DNA of 64,000 nucleotides from Planctomycetota bacterium (GTDB taxonomy: Bacteria > Planctomycetota > Planctomycetia > Planctomycetales > Planctomycetaceae). Below, one piece after another: positions 27,044 to 34,407 of the stretch (within the stretch, counting starts at the first letter, position 1; each line of letters begins with the position of its first letter). The translations under genes and the position numbers were made by a program. Where the stretch lies: assembly GCA_003388505.1 (NCBI GenBank), contig QQVO01000021.1, positions 1 through 64,000 of the forward strand, written 5' to 3'. The notes beneath the pieces are model-generated. The model made no database searches and was not told the DNA's origin. It was given only the letters and a program-made list of their open reading frames with translations.

Positions 27044-29794
27044 ATGAGCATCAAGCGAGAAACCGCTGATTCGGCCGCGGCTGAGGCCTCCGCGAAGAGC
27101 CAACCGCCGCAGGCTGCCCACCTGTTGCCGATCGACGAGGTGTTTGAGGCGTTCGCTTCGTCGAACGATGGGCTTTCCTCAGAGGAGGCGCGATTGCGGC
27201 TCGACCGCTACGGGCCGAACCAGTTGCGGGAGCGAAAAAGGACGAGCGGCTGGATGCGGCTGCTGCTGCAGTTCCACAACCCGTTGATCTACGTGTTGCT
27301 GGCGACGGCCGGCGCCACCGGTTTGCTGCAGCACTGGGTCGACACCGGGGTGATTCTGGGCGTGGTGATCATTAACGCGATCATCGGTTTCATCCAGGAG
27401 TCGAAAGCGGAACAGGCGATCGAGTCGCTCAAGGAGATGCTGGCCCCGCAGGCGGTCGTCCTCCGAGAGGGGGCCAAGACCAGTTTGCCGGCGACCGACC
27501 TGGTTCCCGGCGACCTGGTGCTGATTGAGGGGGGGGACAAGGCGCCGGCGGACCTGAGATTGGTCCGCGTGAAGAACCTGCAGATCGACGAAGCTCCCTT
27601 AACCGGCGAATCGATGCCGGTGGCCAAGACGACCGAGGCGCTGGACGGCGACGTGCCGCTGGGGGACCGGCGCAACCTGGCGTTTGCCGGGACGTTGGCC
27701 ACCAGCGGAACGGCGGCCGGGATCGTCATTGCGACAGGGGATGACACGCAGATCGGCCGCATCGCCGGAATGCTGCAGGATGTTGAAGGGGTGGATACGC
27801 CTCTGATCCGGCGGTTGGCGAGTTTCAGCAAGGTGATCACCGTGATCATCATCCTGTTCTGCGTGTTGGTTTTCGGAGTCGGCGTGCTGACGGGGCAGGG
27901 GGCTGCGGAGATGCTGATTGCTGCGGTGGCGTTGGCGGTGTCGGCGATTCCCGAGGGTCTGCCGGCGATCATGACGATCGCATTGGCCATCGGCGTCAAG
28001 CGGATGGCGGCGCGCAACGCGGTCATTCGAAAGCTGCCGGCGGTCGAAGCGCTGGGGAGCGCGACCGTGATTTGCAGTGACAAGACCGGCACGTTGACGC
28101 GGAACGAGATGACCGTGACGCGGGTGGTGTGCACGGACGGCGATTTCACCGTGACCGGCACGGGTTATGAGCCGAGCGGCGCGGTGCTGGATGAGGGGGG
28201 GCAGGCGGTGTCGCCGGGGGACTCGCCCGGGTTGGGCGAACTGGTGACAGCGGGGGTTCTGTGCAACGACGCCCGACTGAGGCAGGCGGACGGGCAGTGG
28301 CGAATCGAGGGGGATCCGACGGAAGGCGCGCTGCTCGTGCTCGCGGGCAAGGCCGACCTGAGTCCCGAGGAGATCGTCGGCGCGTGGCCGCGGACGGACG
28401 CCATTCCGTTCGAATCCGAGTTGCAGTACATGGCGACGTTGCACCGCGACGAGTCGGGGCGGGTGCGGATATTCTTGAAGGGTTCGCCGGAAGCCGTTCT
28501 GTCCCGATGCAGCCATGCCTGGCGTTCGGACGGTCCGCTTGAGGCGGACCACTGGCGGGAGACGGCCGACGCGATGGCGGCCGAGGGGTTGCGCGTGCTG
28601 GCGGTGGCGGAAAAGGAAGGAGCACCGGACCAAACCGAGATCGACCTCGATGACACGGAGCGCGGATTCGTGCTGTTGGGCCTGGTGGGCATGACGGATC
28701 CGCCGCGGCCGGAAGCGATCGACGCAGTCGCGAAGTGCCATGCGGCCGGCATCCGCGTGATCATGATTACGGGGGATCACGCGGCTACGGCGCGGGCGAT
28801 CGCAGGGCAGATCGGCATCCGCGCGGCGGAGGGGGCCAAGACGGGAGCGGAGTTGGAAAAGCTGGACGACGCCGGCCTCGATCAGGCGGTTGACGCGACG
28901 GACGTGTTCGCCCGCGTGGCCCCGGCGCAAAAACTGAAGATCGTCCAATCCTTGCAGCGCCGGGGGCACGTGGTGTCCATGACGGGAGACGGTGTGAATG
29001 ACGCGCCGGCGCTGAAACAGGCCGACATCGGCGTGGCGATGGGTGTCACGGGGACCGACGTCTCGAAGGAGGCGGCCGAGATGGTTTTGCTGGACGACAA
29101 TTTCGCGAGCATCGAGCGGGCCGTGGAAGAGGGCCGCACGGTGTTCAACAACCTGAAGAAGACGATTCTGTTCATCCTGCCGACCAATGGGGGCGAGTGC
29201 CTGACGCTGGTGGCGGCCTTGTTCCTGGGAACGCTGCTGCCGATCCTGCCGTTGCACATCCTGTGGATCAACCTGGTGACGACCGTGGCGCTGGCCATCA
29301 CGCTGGCGTTCGATCCGGTGGAGGCGGACGTGATGCGGCAGCCGCCCCGCGATCCGCAATCACCGCTGATCGACGGCAGTCTGGTGTGGCGGATTGTGTA
29401 CGTGTCGGTGCTGATCTCGCTGGGGACATTCGGCCTGTTCTTTTACGAATTGAGGCTGGGCAGCGGCCTCGAGGCAGCGCGCGGCGTGGCCGTCAACGCG
29501 ATCGTGTTCTTCGAGGTGGCGTACGTCTTCAACAGCCGGCATTTGCGGGAGTCGGTCCTGAATCGCCGGGGCCTGTTCGAAAACCAGATTGTCTGGTGGG
29601 GCATCGCCGCCGTCGTGCTGTTCCAGGCGGTGTTCACCTATTGGCCGGTGATGAACACTCTGTTTGAAGTGGCGCCGCTGGACGCCTGGATGTGGCTGCG
29701 CGTGCTGGCCGCCTCGCTGGCGCTGATGTTGCTGGTCGAGCTTGAGAAGGCCGTCGGGAGGAGATTGGCGCGCTCCCCTGCGGGTCGCGACTAG
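27044..29794 (+). CDS. P-type cation-transporting ATPase (P2 type, Ca2+/monovalent-like)
   Basis: A 916-residue integral membrane pump with an N-terminal cation-ATPase domain (LLPIDEVFEAF...) and an actuator domain with LTGES (about residue 188). The M4 motif is SAIPEGLPAIM, the phosphorylation site is SDKTGTLTRNEMTV (Asp about residue 347) and the hinge is TGDGVNDAPALK. Four further helices follow at the C-terminus. PEGLPA in M4 and the C-terminal cation-ATPase region place it in the P2 group (PacL/PMA-like, Ca2+ or Na+/K+-type) rather than heavy-metal P1B pumps, because no CPx motif is present. The ion cannot be named from sequence. The last residues (ARSPAGRD) are encoded by dispersed repeat R2. 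The start follows repeat R1 directly, with a weak ribosome binding site. Confidence 0.9.
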   Translation: MSIKRETADSAAAEASAKSQPPQAAHLLPIDEVFEAFASSNDGLSSEEARLRLDRYGPNQLRERKRTSGWMRLLLQFHNPLIYVLLATAGATGLLQHWVDTGVILGVVIINAIIGFIQESKAEQAIESLKEMLAPQAVVLREGAKTSLPATDLVPGDLVLIEGGDKAPADLRLVRVKNLQIDEAPLTGESMPVAKTTEALDGDVPLGDRRNLAFAGTLATSGTAAGIVIATGDDTQIGRIAGMLQDVEGVDTPLIRRLASFSKVITVIIILFCVLVFGVGVLTGQGAAEMLIAAVALAVSAIPEGLPAIMTIALAIGVKRMAARNAVIRKLPAVEALGSATVICSDKTGTLTRNEMTVTRVVCTDGDFTVTGTGYEPSGAVLDEGGQAVSPGDSPGLGELVTAGVLCNDARLRQADGQWRIEGDPTEGALLVLAGKADLSPEEIVGAWPRTDAIPFESELQYMATLHRDESGRVRIFLKGSPEAVLSRCSHAWRSDGPLEADHWRETADAMAAEGLRVLAVAEKEGAPDQTEIDLDDTERGFVLLGLVGMTDPPRPEAIDAVAKCHAAGIRVIMITGDHAATARAIAGQIGIRAAEGAKTGAELEKLDDAGLDQAVDATDVFARVAPAQKLKIVQSLQRRGHVVSMTGDGVNDAPALKQADIGVAMGVTGTDVSKEAAEMVLLDDNFASIERAVEEGRTVFNNLKKTILFILPTNGGECLTLVAALFLGTLLPILPLHILWINLVTTVALAITLAFDPVEADVMRQPPRDPQSPLIDGSLVWRIVYVSVLISLGTFGLFFYELRLGSGLEAARGVAVNAIVFFEVAYVFNSRHLRESVLNRRGLFENQIVWWGIAAVVLFQAVFTYWPVMNTLFEVAPLDAWMWLRVLAASLALMLLVELEKAVGRRLARSPAGRD
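29770..29791 (-). repeat. Dispersed repeat family R2, copy 3 (inside the ATPase 3' end)
   Basis: GCGCTCCCCTGCGGGTCGCG matches the reverse complement of copies 1 and 2. It overlaps the last codons of the ATPase gene and supplies its terminal residues ARSPAGRD and the approach to the stop. Confidence 0.75.
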
Positions 29795-29797
29795 AAC

Positions 29798-29920
29798 CCA
29801 GTCAGGGCTGTGTTTGGGGGTCGGCTGGACTGCCAATCCGCTTCGAAACCCTGCGGGATTCGTGCTCCGGTGAGGAATCCTCAAGGCCCCGGAGTCTGAA
29901 TTGACGGACCACTCGAGAAC
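29798..29920 (+). repeat. Dispersed repeat family R1, copy B
   Basis: About 120 bases beginning CCAGTCAGGGCTGTGTTTGG, with the central hairpin CGAAACCC-TGC-GGGATTCG and ending near ATTGACGGACCACTCGAGAA. It follows the ATPase stop and repeat R2 directly. The remainder of 29921-30240 shows no supported gene. Confidence 0.8.
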
Positions 29921-30255
29921 CTCGCAGCACTGTGTTTGTGCTGAGGGGGCAGGTTGGCTGGAGTTCATCATTTCCGGCAGGGCAGCGGGTCGAGAGTCAA
30001 GAGTCGAGGGCCAAGGGATCGGGAGATGTGAGACATTCTGGCACAGGTGGGCGAAACGTTCTCAGCGCCGGGATCGGCGGGGAGTGATCGAAGCATCCCT
30101 CGCACCACGAGAGACTGAGCGGGTGTCGTGGTGCAAGTTGATCGGCGGCAGATGGTTACGATGGAGCGGACAGACGTGTTGCGGGGAAGGCGGTCACCTG
30201 TGGTTTCTCATGGGAGCTGCGCAGCATTTCGGCTCAGATTTTGCTTAGAATTGAA

Positions 30256-30275
30256 TTTGCTGCATTTGCAGCAAA
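30256..30275. promoter_or_regulatory. Putative PhaR operator upstream of the phasin-SDR gene
   Basis: TTTGCTGCA and TGCAGCAAA form a perfect 20-base inverted repeat with a two-base centre. It contains CTGC-ATTT-GCAG, which fits the CTGC-N3/4-GCAG pattern I recall for PhaR operators in Rhodobacter/Paracoccus-type bacteria. It lies in a locally AT-rich stretch 36 bases before the ATG of the phasin-SDR gene, and a phaR gene lies in the same cluster. Assignment is by pattern and context. Confidence 0.6.
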
Positions 30276-30310
30276 TGTGACTTCGGTGCACAAATGCGGG
30301 AGACAGTACG

Positions 30311-31522
30311 ATGGACAGCTCATCCACGGAAACCCTGCTGAACGGTGCGGTTCGCAACGCCTACCGGGCGGCAGAGCGCAACATGCAGTTGCAACAGGAC
30401 TTAATTGCCGGTTGGAGCCGTTTTCTGCCGGGCTTTTCAGGGCGTCCGGTGGGAGATGGGGACGGTCCGAACCCACTCCAGCGGCAGTTTCGCGAGAATC
30501 TCCTGAACGTGGCGCAGACGCAGCGTGATCTGATCCGCCAGCAGTTCGATGCGGCGATCGAGTCGTTTGATTCGCTGATGGGTATCACGGAGCAAGAGGG
30601 AGCGCGTGCGGTGGAACCTGCGACGGACGAACCGGTGGAGGCAGTGGCGGCAGCAGCCTCAGAACCTGCGGTGGTTGAGGCGCCGCTGACGCCGCCGGGA
30701 GCCAGCAGGAATATCTACCAGAAGGTCGCGATCGTGACGGGCGCCGCCAGCGGCATCGGGGAGGCGGTTTCCTGGGAGTTGGCGCGTCGCGGGGCGAAGG
30801 CGGTGCTGCTTGTCGATCGCAACGAAGAGGTCGACAAACTGGCGGATTCGATCAACGAGTCGATGGGGCGCGTGGTCGCCTTCGGGAGAGCAGGCGACAC
30901 GACCGACGAAGGGTTTCGGAAGCGGGTCTTCAACGAGGCGTGGGACGAGTATGGACCGGTGACGATCTGCGTGCCGGCCGCCGGCATTACCCGCGATGCG
31001 CTCTCCGTCAAGATCGACAAGGAGACGGGCCGGGCGGAACTCTACCCGATCGAGAGCTTTCGACAGGTGACCGAGGTCAACCTGCTTGCCCCGATCTACT
31101 GGGGAATCGAGATGGTGGCCCGCATCGCGGAAGACCGGCGGGCGCGGGGCCTCAAGCAGTGGGAGCCTGAGGAAAGGATCCAGGGCGTGGTGGTCTTTCT
31201 GGGGTCGGTCTCTGCGCAGGGCAACAAGGGGCAGATCTCCTATGCGGTGGCGAAGGCCGGGCTGGAGGGGGCCGCGGCGACGCTGCAGAAAGAGGCGATC
31301 TTTCACGGCGTGCGGTGCGGGATCATCCATCCCGGTTTTACAGATACTCCGATGGCGCGGGCTCTGGGAGACGAGTTCCTCGACAAGTACGTGTTGCCCT
31401 ACACGCAGTTGCGGAGACTGATTCGTCCGGAGGAGATCGCGGATGCAATCTGCTTCATGGTCTCCAACTCGGCGGTCAGCGGCGAACTGTGGGCGGACGC
31501 GGGTTGGCATCCGCCGGCGTGA
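30311..31522 (+). CDS. Phasin-like domain fused to short-chain dehydrogenase (3-oxoacyl/acetoacetyl reductase-like)
   Basis: A 403-residue protein in two parts. Residues 1-95 (NMQLQQDLIAGWSRFLPGF ... RQQFDAAIESFDSLMGITE) share the pattern of the neighbouring phasin at 32303 (LKMQQDVFQQWTRMWPGF ... RQYQAALESLDEALRVTES). After an Ala/Glu/Pro-rich linker (96-132), residues 135-403 form a classical SDR with TGAASGIG (143-150) and catalytic Ser299, Tyr311, Lys315. The usual NNAG is replaced by PAAG (222-225). The likely reaction is NAD(P)H-dependent reduction of a 3-oxoacyl-CoA; substrate is not provable. The phasin part should tether it to PHA granules (inference). GGGAGA precedes the ATG, and a PhaR-type palindrome lies upstream. 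Confidence 0.85.
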   Translation: MDSSSTETLLNGAVRNAYRAAERNMQLQQDLIAGWSRFLPGFSGRPVGDGDGPNPLQRQFRENLLNVAQTQRDLIRQQFDAAIESFDSLMGITEQEGARAVEPATDEPVEAVAAAASEPAVVEAPLTPPGASRNIYQKVAIVTGAASGIGEAVSWELARRGAKAVLLVDRNEEVDKLADSINESMGRVVAFGRAGDTTDEGFRKRVFNEAWDEYGPVTICVPAAGITRDALSVKIDKETGRAELYPIESFRQVTEVNLLAPIYWGIEMVARIAEDRRARGLKQWEPEERIQGVVVFLGSVSAQGNKGQISYAVAKAGLEGAAATLQKEAIFHGVRCGIIHPGFTDTPMARALGDEFLDKYVLPYTQLRRLIRPEEIADAICFMVSNSAVSGELWADAGWHPPA

Positions 31523-31667
31523 CGGGTCACGACGGGCATCGATAAAGCACTGGATAGAAGGAGGGTGATATCGCTTTGTAGATCAGTGTCGGCGATCTGT
31601 CTCGCGGATTCTCGTCCTCGACAGTCCAAACACCGCTCGACGCGGACACGTTGTAGAGCAAACTGCT

Positions 31668-32168
31668 CTAATCCTCGGGTGATTCCAACTGCCGGATGCG
31701 TTGTTCGAGTTGTTCGAGGCGTTCCTGCAGAGTTGCGGCGTCAGGCGAGGATTCTGTTTGTGGTTGATCCTCGGGCGGAGGAGAGAGCCCATCGAGCCAG
31801 AGTTTGACCCAGTTGACCGGTTGCAGAAAGGATTCGGCGGCCTGATTCTGACGCTGGAGATAGTTGAGATAGGTTGACGAGTGGCGGAAGAACTCGCGGA
31901 CCATTCCGGTGGTGACTTCGTTGGAACGGAGCAAAAAATGCAGCATATCGGTCGGAAAGACGGACATCTTTTCCGGGTGGCGATCCATGATGATCTGCGC
32001 CAGGACGGCGCGGGTGATATCGTCTCCGGTCTGGCTGTCGCGGATTTCGACCGACTTGCCGGACTGGACCATGTCTTCAATCTCGCTGAGCGAGATGTAA
32101 CGGCTGGTCGTACTGGCGTAATAGCGTCGATTGGGATAGCGCTTGATCAGGACGGGATTGTCGGCCAT
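31668..32168 (-). CDS. phaR: PHA synthesis regulator PhaR
   Basis: A 166-residue protein starting MADNPVLIKRYPNRRYYAST, followed by SRYISLSEIEDMVQSGKSVE, the signature of the PHB/PHA accumulation regulator DNA-binding domain. The middle (DMLHFLLRSNEVTTGMVREF) matches the second PHB_acc domain, and the C-terminus is a short coiled coil (LQERLEQLEQRIRQLE). In known systems PhaR represses phasin genes and is released by binding nascent PHA. AGGAGT precedes the ATG at 32168. The gene is transcribed opposite to, and between, the phasin-SDR and phasin genes, with 134 bases separating it from the phasin start, so the two promoters share one interval. Confidence 0.92.
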   Translation of the reverse strand: MADNPVLIKRYPNRRYYASTTSRYISLSEIEDMVQSGKSVEIRDSQTGDDITRAVLAQIIMDRHPEKMSVFPTDMLHFLLRSNEVTTGMVREFFRHSSTYLNYLQRQNQAAESFLQPVNWVKLWLDGLSPPPEDQPQTESSPDAATLQERLEQLEQRIRQLESPED

Positions 32169-32302
32169 AGCGAGACTCCTGCGGTGATGCCACTGTACCA
32201 TAACGAAAAGAACAGGTTCGGTGAGCGGCAGCGTAGCGGGTCGTGCGGGTGAAGGCCCCGATCAGGAATGTCAGGTAAATAACTTTTCAAAGGAGTTCAG
32301 AG

Positions 32303-32734
32303 ATGTCGACTGAAACAGCTTCAAACGTGTATGACGAAGTGCTCGACAACATGCGGAAGGCGGCGGAAGCCAATCTGAAGATGCAACAGGACGTCTTTCA
32401 GCAATGGACGCGGATGTGGCCCGGTTTCCCTTCGCCGCAGACGATGATGCTCGACAAGATGCGGGATTTTCAGAAGCAATGGGCCAACACGGTTTCCGAT
32501 CTGGCCCGGAAGCACCGTGACACATTCGATCGTCAGTACCAGGCGGCGCTGGAGTCTCTCGACGAGGCGTTGCGCGTCACCGAATCGACGAATCCGGAGG
32601 AATTCCGCAAGAGGACAGAGCAGCTTTGCCGCAAAACGCTCGACTGTTTGCGCGAGGTCTCCGAAGCGCAGATGAAGGAATTTCAGGACGCGATGAACCA
32701 GTGGAGCGAACTGGCCGCGAAGGCGGGATCGTAG
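32303..32734 (+). CDS. phaP: Phasin (PHA granule-associated protein)
   Basis: A 143-residue, all-helical amphipathic protein (MSTETASNVYDEVLDNMRKA) with the length and composition of phasin family proteins, which coat PHA granules. Repeated charged heptads run through residues 20-135. AAAGGAG sits seven bases before the ATG, one of the strongest ribosome binding sites in the window, as expected for an abundant protein. It lies upstream of a PHA synthase gene on the same strand with a 119-base gap containing repeat R2. Homology to the N-terminal domain of the 30311 protein is visible by eye. The symbol is by function; phasins diverge strongly. Confidence 0.85.
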   Translation: MSTETASNVYDEVLDNMRKAAEANLKMQQDVFQQWTRMWPGFPSPQTMMLDKMRDFQKQWANTVSDLARKHRDTFDRQYQAALESLDEALRVTESTNPEEFRKRTEQLCRKTLDCLREVSEAQMKEFQDAMNQWSELAAKAGS

Positions 32735-32743
32735 TGGTGGAGT

Positions 32744-32770
32744 TCTCCCCTGCGGGTCGCGGCGAAACGG
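32744..32770 (-). repeat. Dispersed repeat family R2, copy 4
   Basis: CTCCCCTGCGGGTCGCGGC followed by GAAACGG matches the reverse of copies 1 and 2 with one or two changes. It starts ten bases after the phasin stop codon, in the spacer before the PHA synthase. Confidence 0.7.
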
Positions 32771-32853
32771 AACCGGAGGCGCCGAGCGATGGATGGTCGT
32801 CCCGGTGAGCGGCGGTGAATTGGAATCGAGCGAACACGCCTCTGCGGCAGTGC

Positions 32854-34278
32854 ATGCCTGAACCGAACGAAGACAGCGGCTCTTGCGATCCGGTCTTCCA
32901 GCCGGTGCTGGAGGCATGGGGGCGTTACGTTCGGCAGGCCAATGAAGCGGCGCGTCAGGGACTTGCGGAGGCGGGCGTCGATATCGACCCGGCGGCAATT
33001 CGGCGCGAGTGGTTCGATGCGTTGAGCCGGCAGGCCGACGCGTTCCTGCGCAGTCCCGCCTTCCTGGGAACGCTCAAGTCGCAGCTTGATGCGGTGATGT
33101 CGGCGCTGCGGGATCGGCGGCAGGCGGATCGAGACCCGCATGCGGAACGGATGAGTGAGTTTGAACGGGAGATGAACGCGCGGATCGAGCAGATCGAGAG
33201 TTCGCTGGATGAAATCGAGCAGAAGATCGGCGCCGGAGGGCAGTCCCGAGAGAATGCTTCCCGTTCCCGGGCTTCAACGCGGCAAGAGCAGCCGGTGGAG
33301 ACTCGCGGCACGACGCCTCACACGGTCGTTTCCCGGGAAGGAACGGCGCGGCTCTTGCGGTACAAGTGCAACGCAGTGCGGTTCGCCGAGCCTGTTCTGA
33401 TCTGTTACGCGCTCATCAACCGGCCTTACATCCTGGATCTCCAGGCAGAGCGGAGCGTCGTTCGTAAATTGTGCGAGGCGGGGTTCGACGTCTACCTGAT
33501 CGATTGGGGAGTGCCGACTGACGCCGATCGCGAGTTGCGCCTGGAGGACTATATCTGCGGGTTGATGAAGAATGCCGTGAACTGTGTTCAGCGGACTGCC
33601 GACTCGGAACAGATCAACTTGCTGGGCTACTGCATGGGCGGCACGATGGCGACGATGTTCACGGCGCTGTTTCCGGGGGTGGTCCGCAATCTGACGTTGA
33701 TGGCGACTCCGATCGACTTCGCGGGCGAGGAGGGGTTGCTGAATCTGTGGACGCGGCCGGAGTATTTTGACGTCGACACGCTGATCGATACATTCGGCAA
33801 CTGCCCGGGGGAGTTTCTGCAGTATTGCTTTCAGTTGATGAAGCCGGTCCAGAACTTCGGCGAGAAGTACGCGCAGCTTTGCGAGAACCTTGACGACGAC
33901 GCTTTCCTGCGGAACTTTCTGGCGATGGAACAGTGGACCAACGACAGCATCCCGGTCGCCGGGGAGACATTTCGTGAATTTGTGAAGATGCTGTACCAAC
34001 AGAACCGGCTGGTGCGCGGCGACATGCGACTCGGAGAAGAAGCTGTGAGGCTCGAGACGATCCGTTGCCCGCTGTTGCTACTGGTGTCGGAGCAGGATCA
34101 CCTGGTGCCACCCGGTTCAACATTGGCGCTGGAGCGGTCTGTGCAATCGACAGACGTGAAGGCGGTCACGATCAACTCGGGCCACGTCGGCCTGGCGGTG
34201 AGTTCGAAGTCGCATCGCGAACTCTGGCCGCAGGCGGTGCAGTGGCTCGCGGAGCATTCCACCTCAGCGGCGCATTGA
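32854..34278 (+). CDS. phaC: PHA synthase with PhaE-like N-terminal region
   Basis: A 474-residue protein that polymerises hydroxyacyl-CoA at the granule surface. The C-terminal 320 residues are an alpha/beta hydrolase-type PhaC with catalytic Cys260 (GYCMGG), Asp415 (SEQDH) and His444 (SGHVG). Residues 10-125 form a separate helical region (AWGRYVRQANEAARQGLAEA ... FEREMNARIEQIESSLDEIE) resembling PhaE, the partner subunit of class III synthases, joined by a polar linker. The catalytic part and its GxCxGG box are class III/IV-like. A start at GTG 32815 would add 13 residues; neither site has a strong Shine-Dalgarno. A second synthase gene with a separate PhaE-like partner lies at 50497-51956. 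Confidence 0.85.
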   Translation: MPEPNEDSGSCDPVFQPVLEAWGRYVRQANEAARQGLAEAGVDIDPAAIRREWFDALSRQADAFLRSPAFLGTLKSQLDAVMSALRDRRQADRDPHAERMSEFEREMNARIEQIESSLDEIEQKIGAGGQSRENASRSRASTRQEQPVETRGTTPHTVVSREGTARLLRYKCNAVRFAEPVLICYALINRPYILDLQAERSVVRKLCEAGFDVYLIDWGVPTDADRELRLEDYICGLMKNAVNCVQRTADSEQINLLGYCMGGTMATMFTALFPGVVRNLTLMATPIDFAGEEGLLNLWTRPEYFDVDTLIDTFGNCPGEFLQYCFQLMKPVQNFGEKYAQLCENLDDDAFLRNFLAMEQWTNDSIPVAGETFREFVKMLYQQNRLVRGDMRLGEEAVRLETIRCPLLLLVSEQDHLVPPGSTLALERSVQSTDVKAVTINSGHVGLAVSSKSHRELWPQAVQWLAEHSTSAAH

Positions 34279-34280
34279 CG

Positions 34281-34402
34281 AGTGCCCTGTGAGGGCTTGA
34301 TTTTCGGGTTGGCTGAAACGCTAATCCGCACGAAACCCTGCGGGATTCGTGCTTCCGACCGAACCGCCTCACCCAGAATCGTTTGCTTGACCAACCACGA
34401 GG
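34281..34402 (+). repeat. Dispersed repeat family R1, copy C
   Basis: About 120 bases starting GAGTGCCCTGTGAGGGC, with the near-perfect hairpin GCACGAAACCC-TGC-GGGATTCGTGC at 34328-34352. It begins three bases after the PHA synthase stop and ends just before the pccB start at 34408, so it forms the whole spacer. The open frame of pccB runs through it, but the residues are not carboxylase-like. Confidence 0.85.
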
Positions 34403-34407
34403 GACCT

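Noticed and set aside
29901-30248. 115-residue frame between the ATPase and the phasin-SDR gene
   Set aside because: Begins inside repeat R1, no ribosome binding site, no recognisable composition.
34282-34407. N-terminal 42-residue extension of pccB
   Set aside because: It is encoded by dispersed repeat R1 and has no carboxylase similarity; the ATG at 34408 has its own GAGGGA site.
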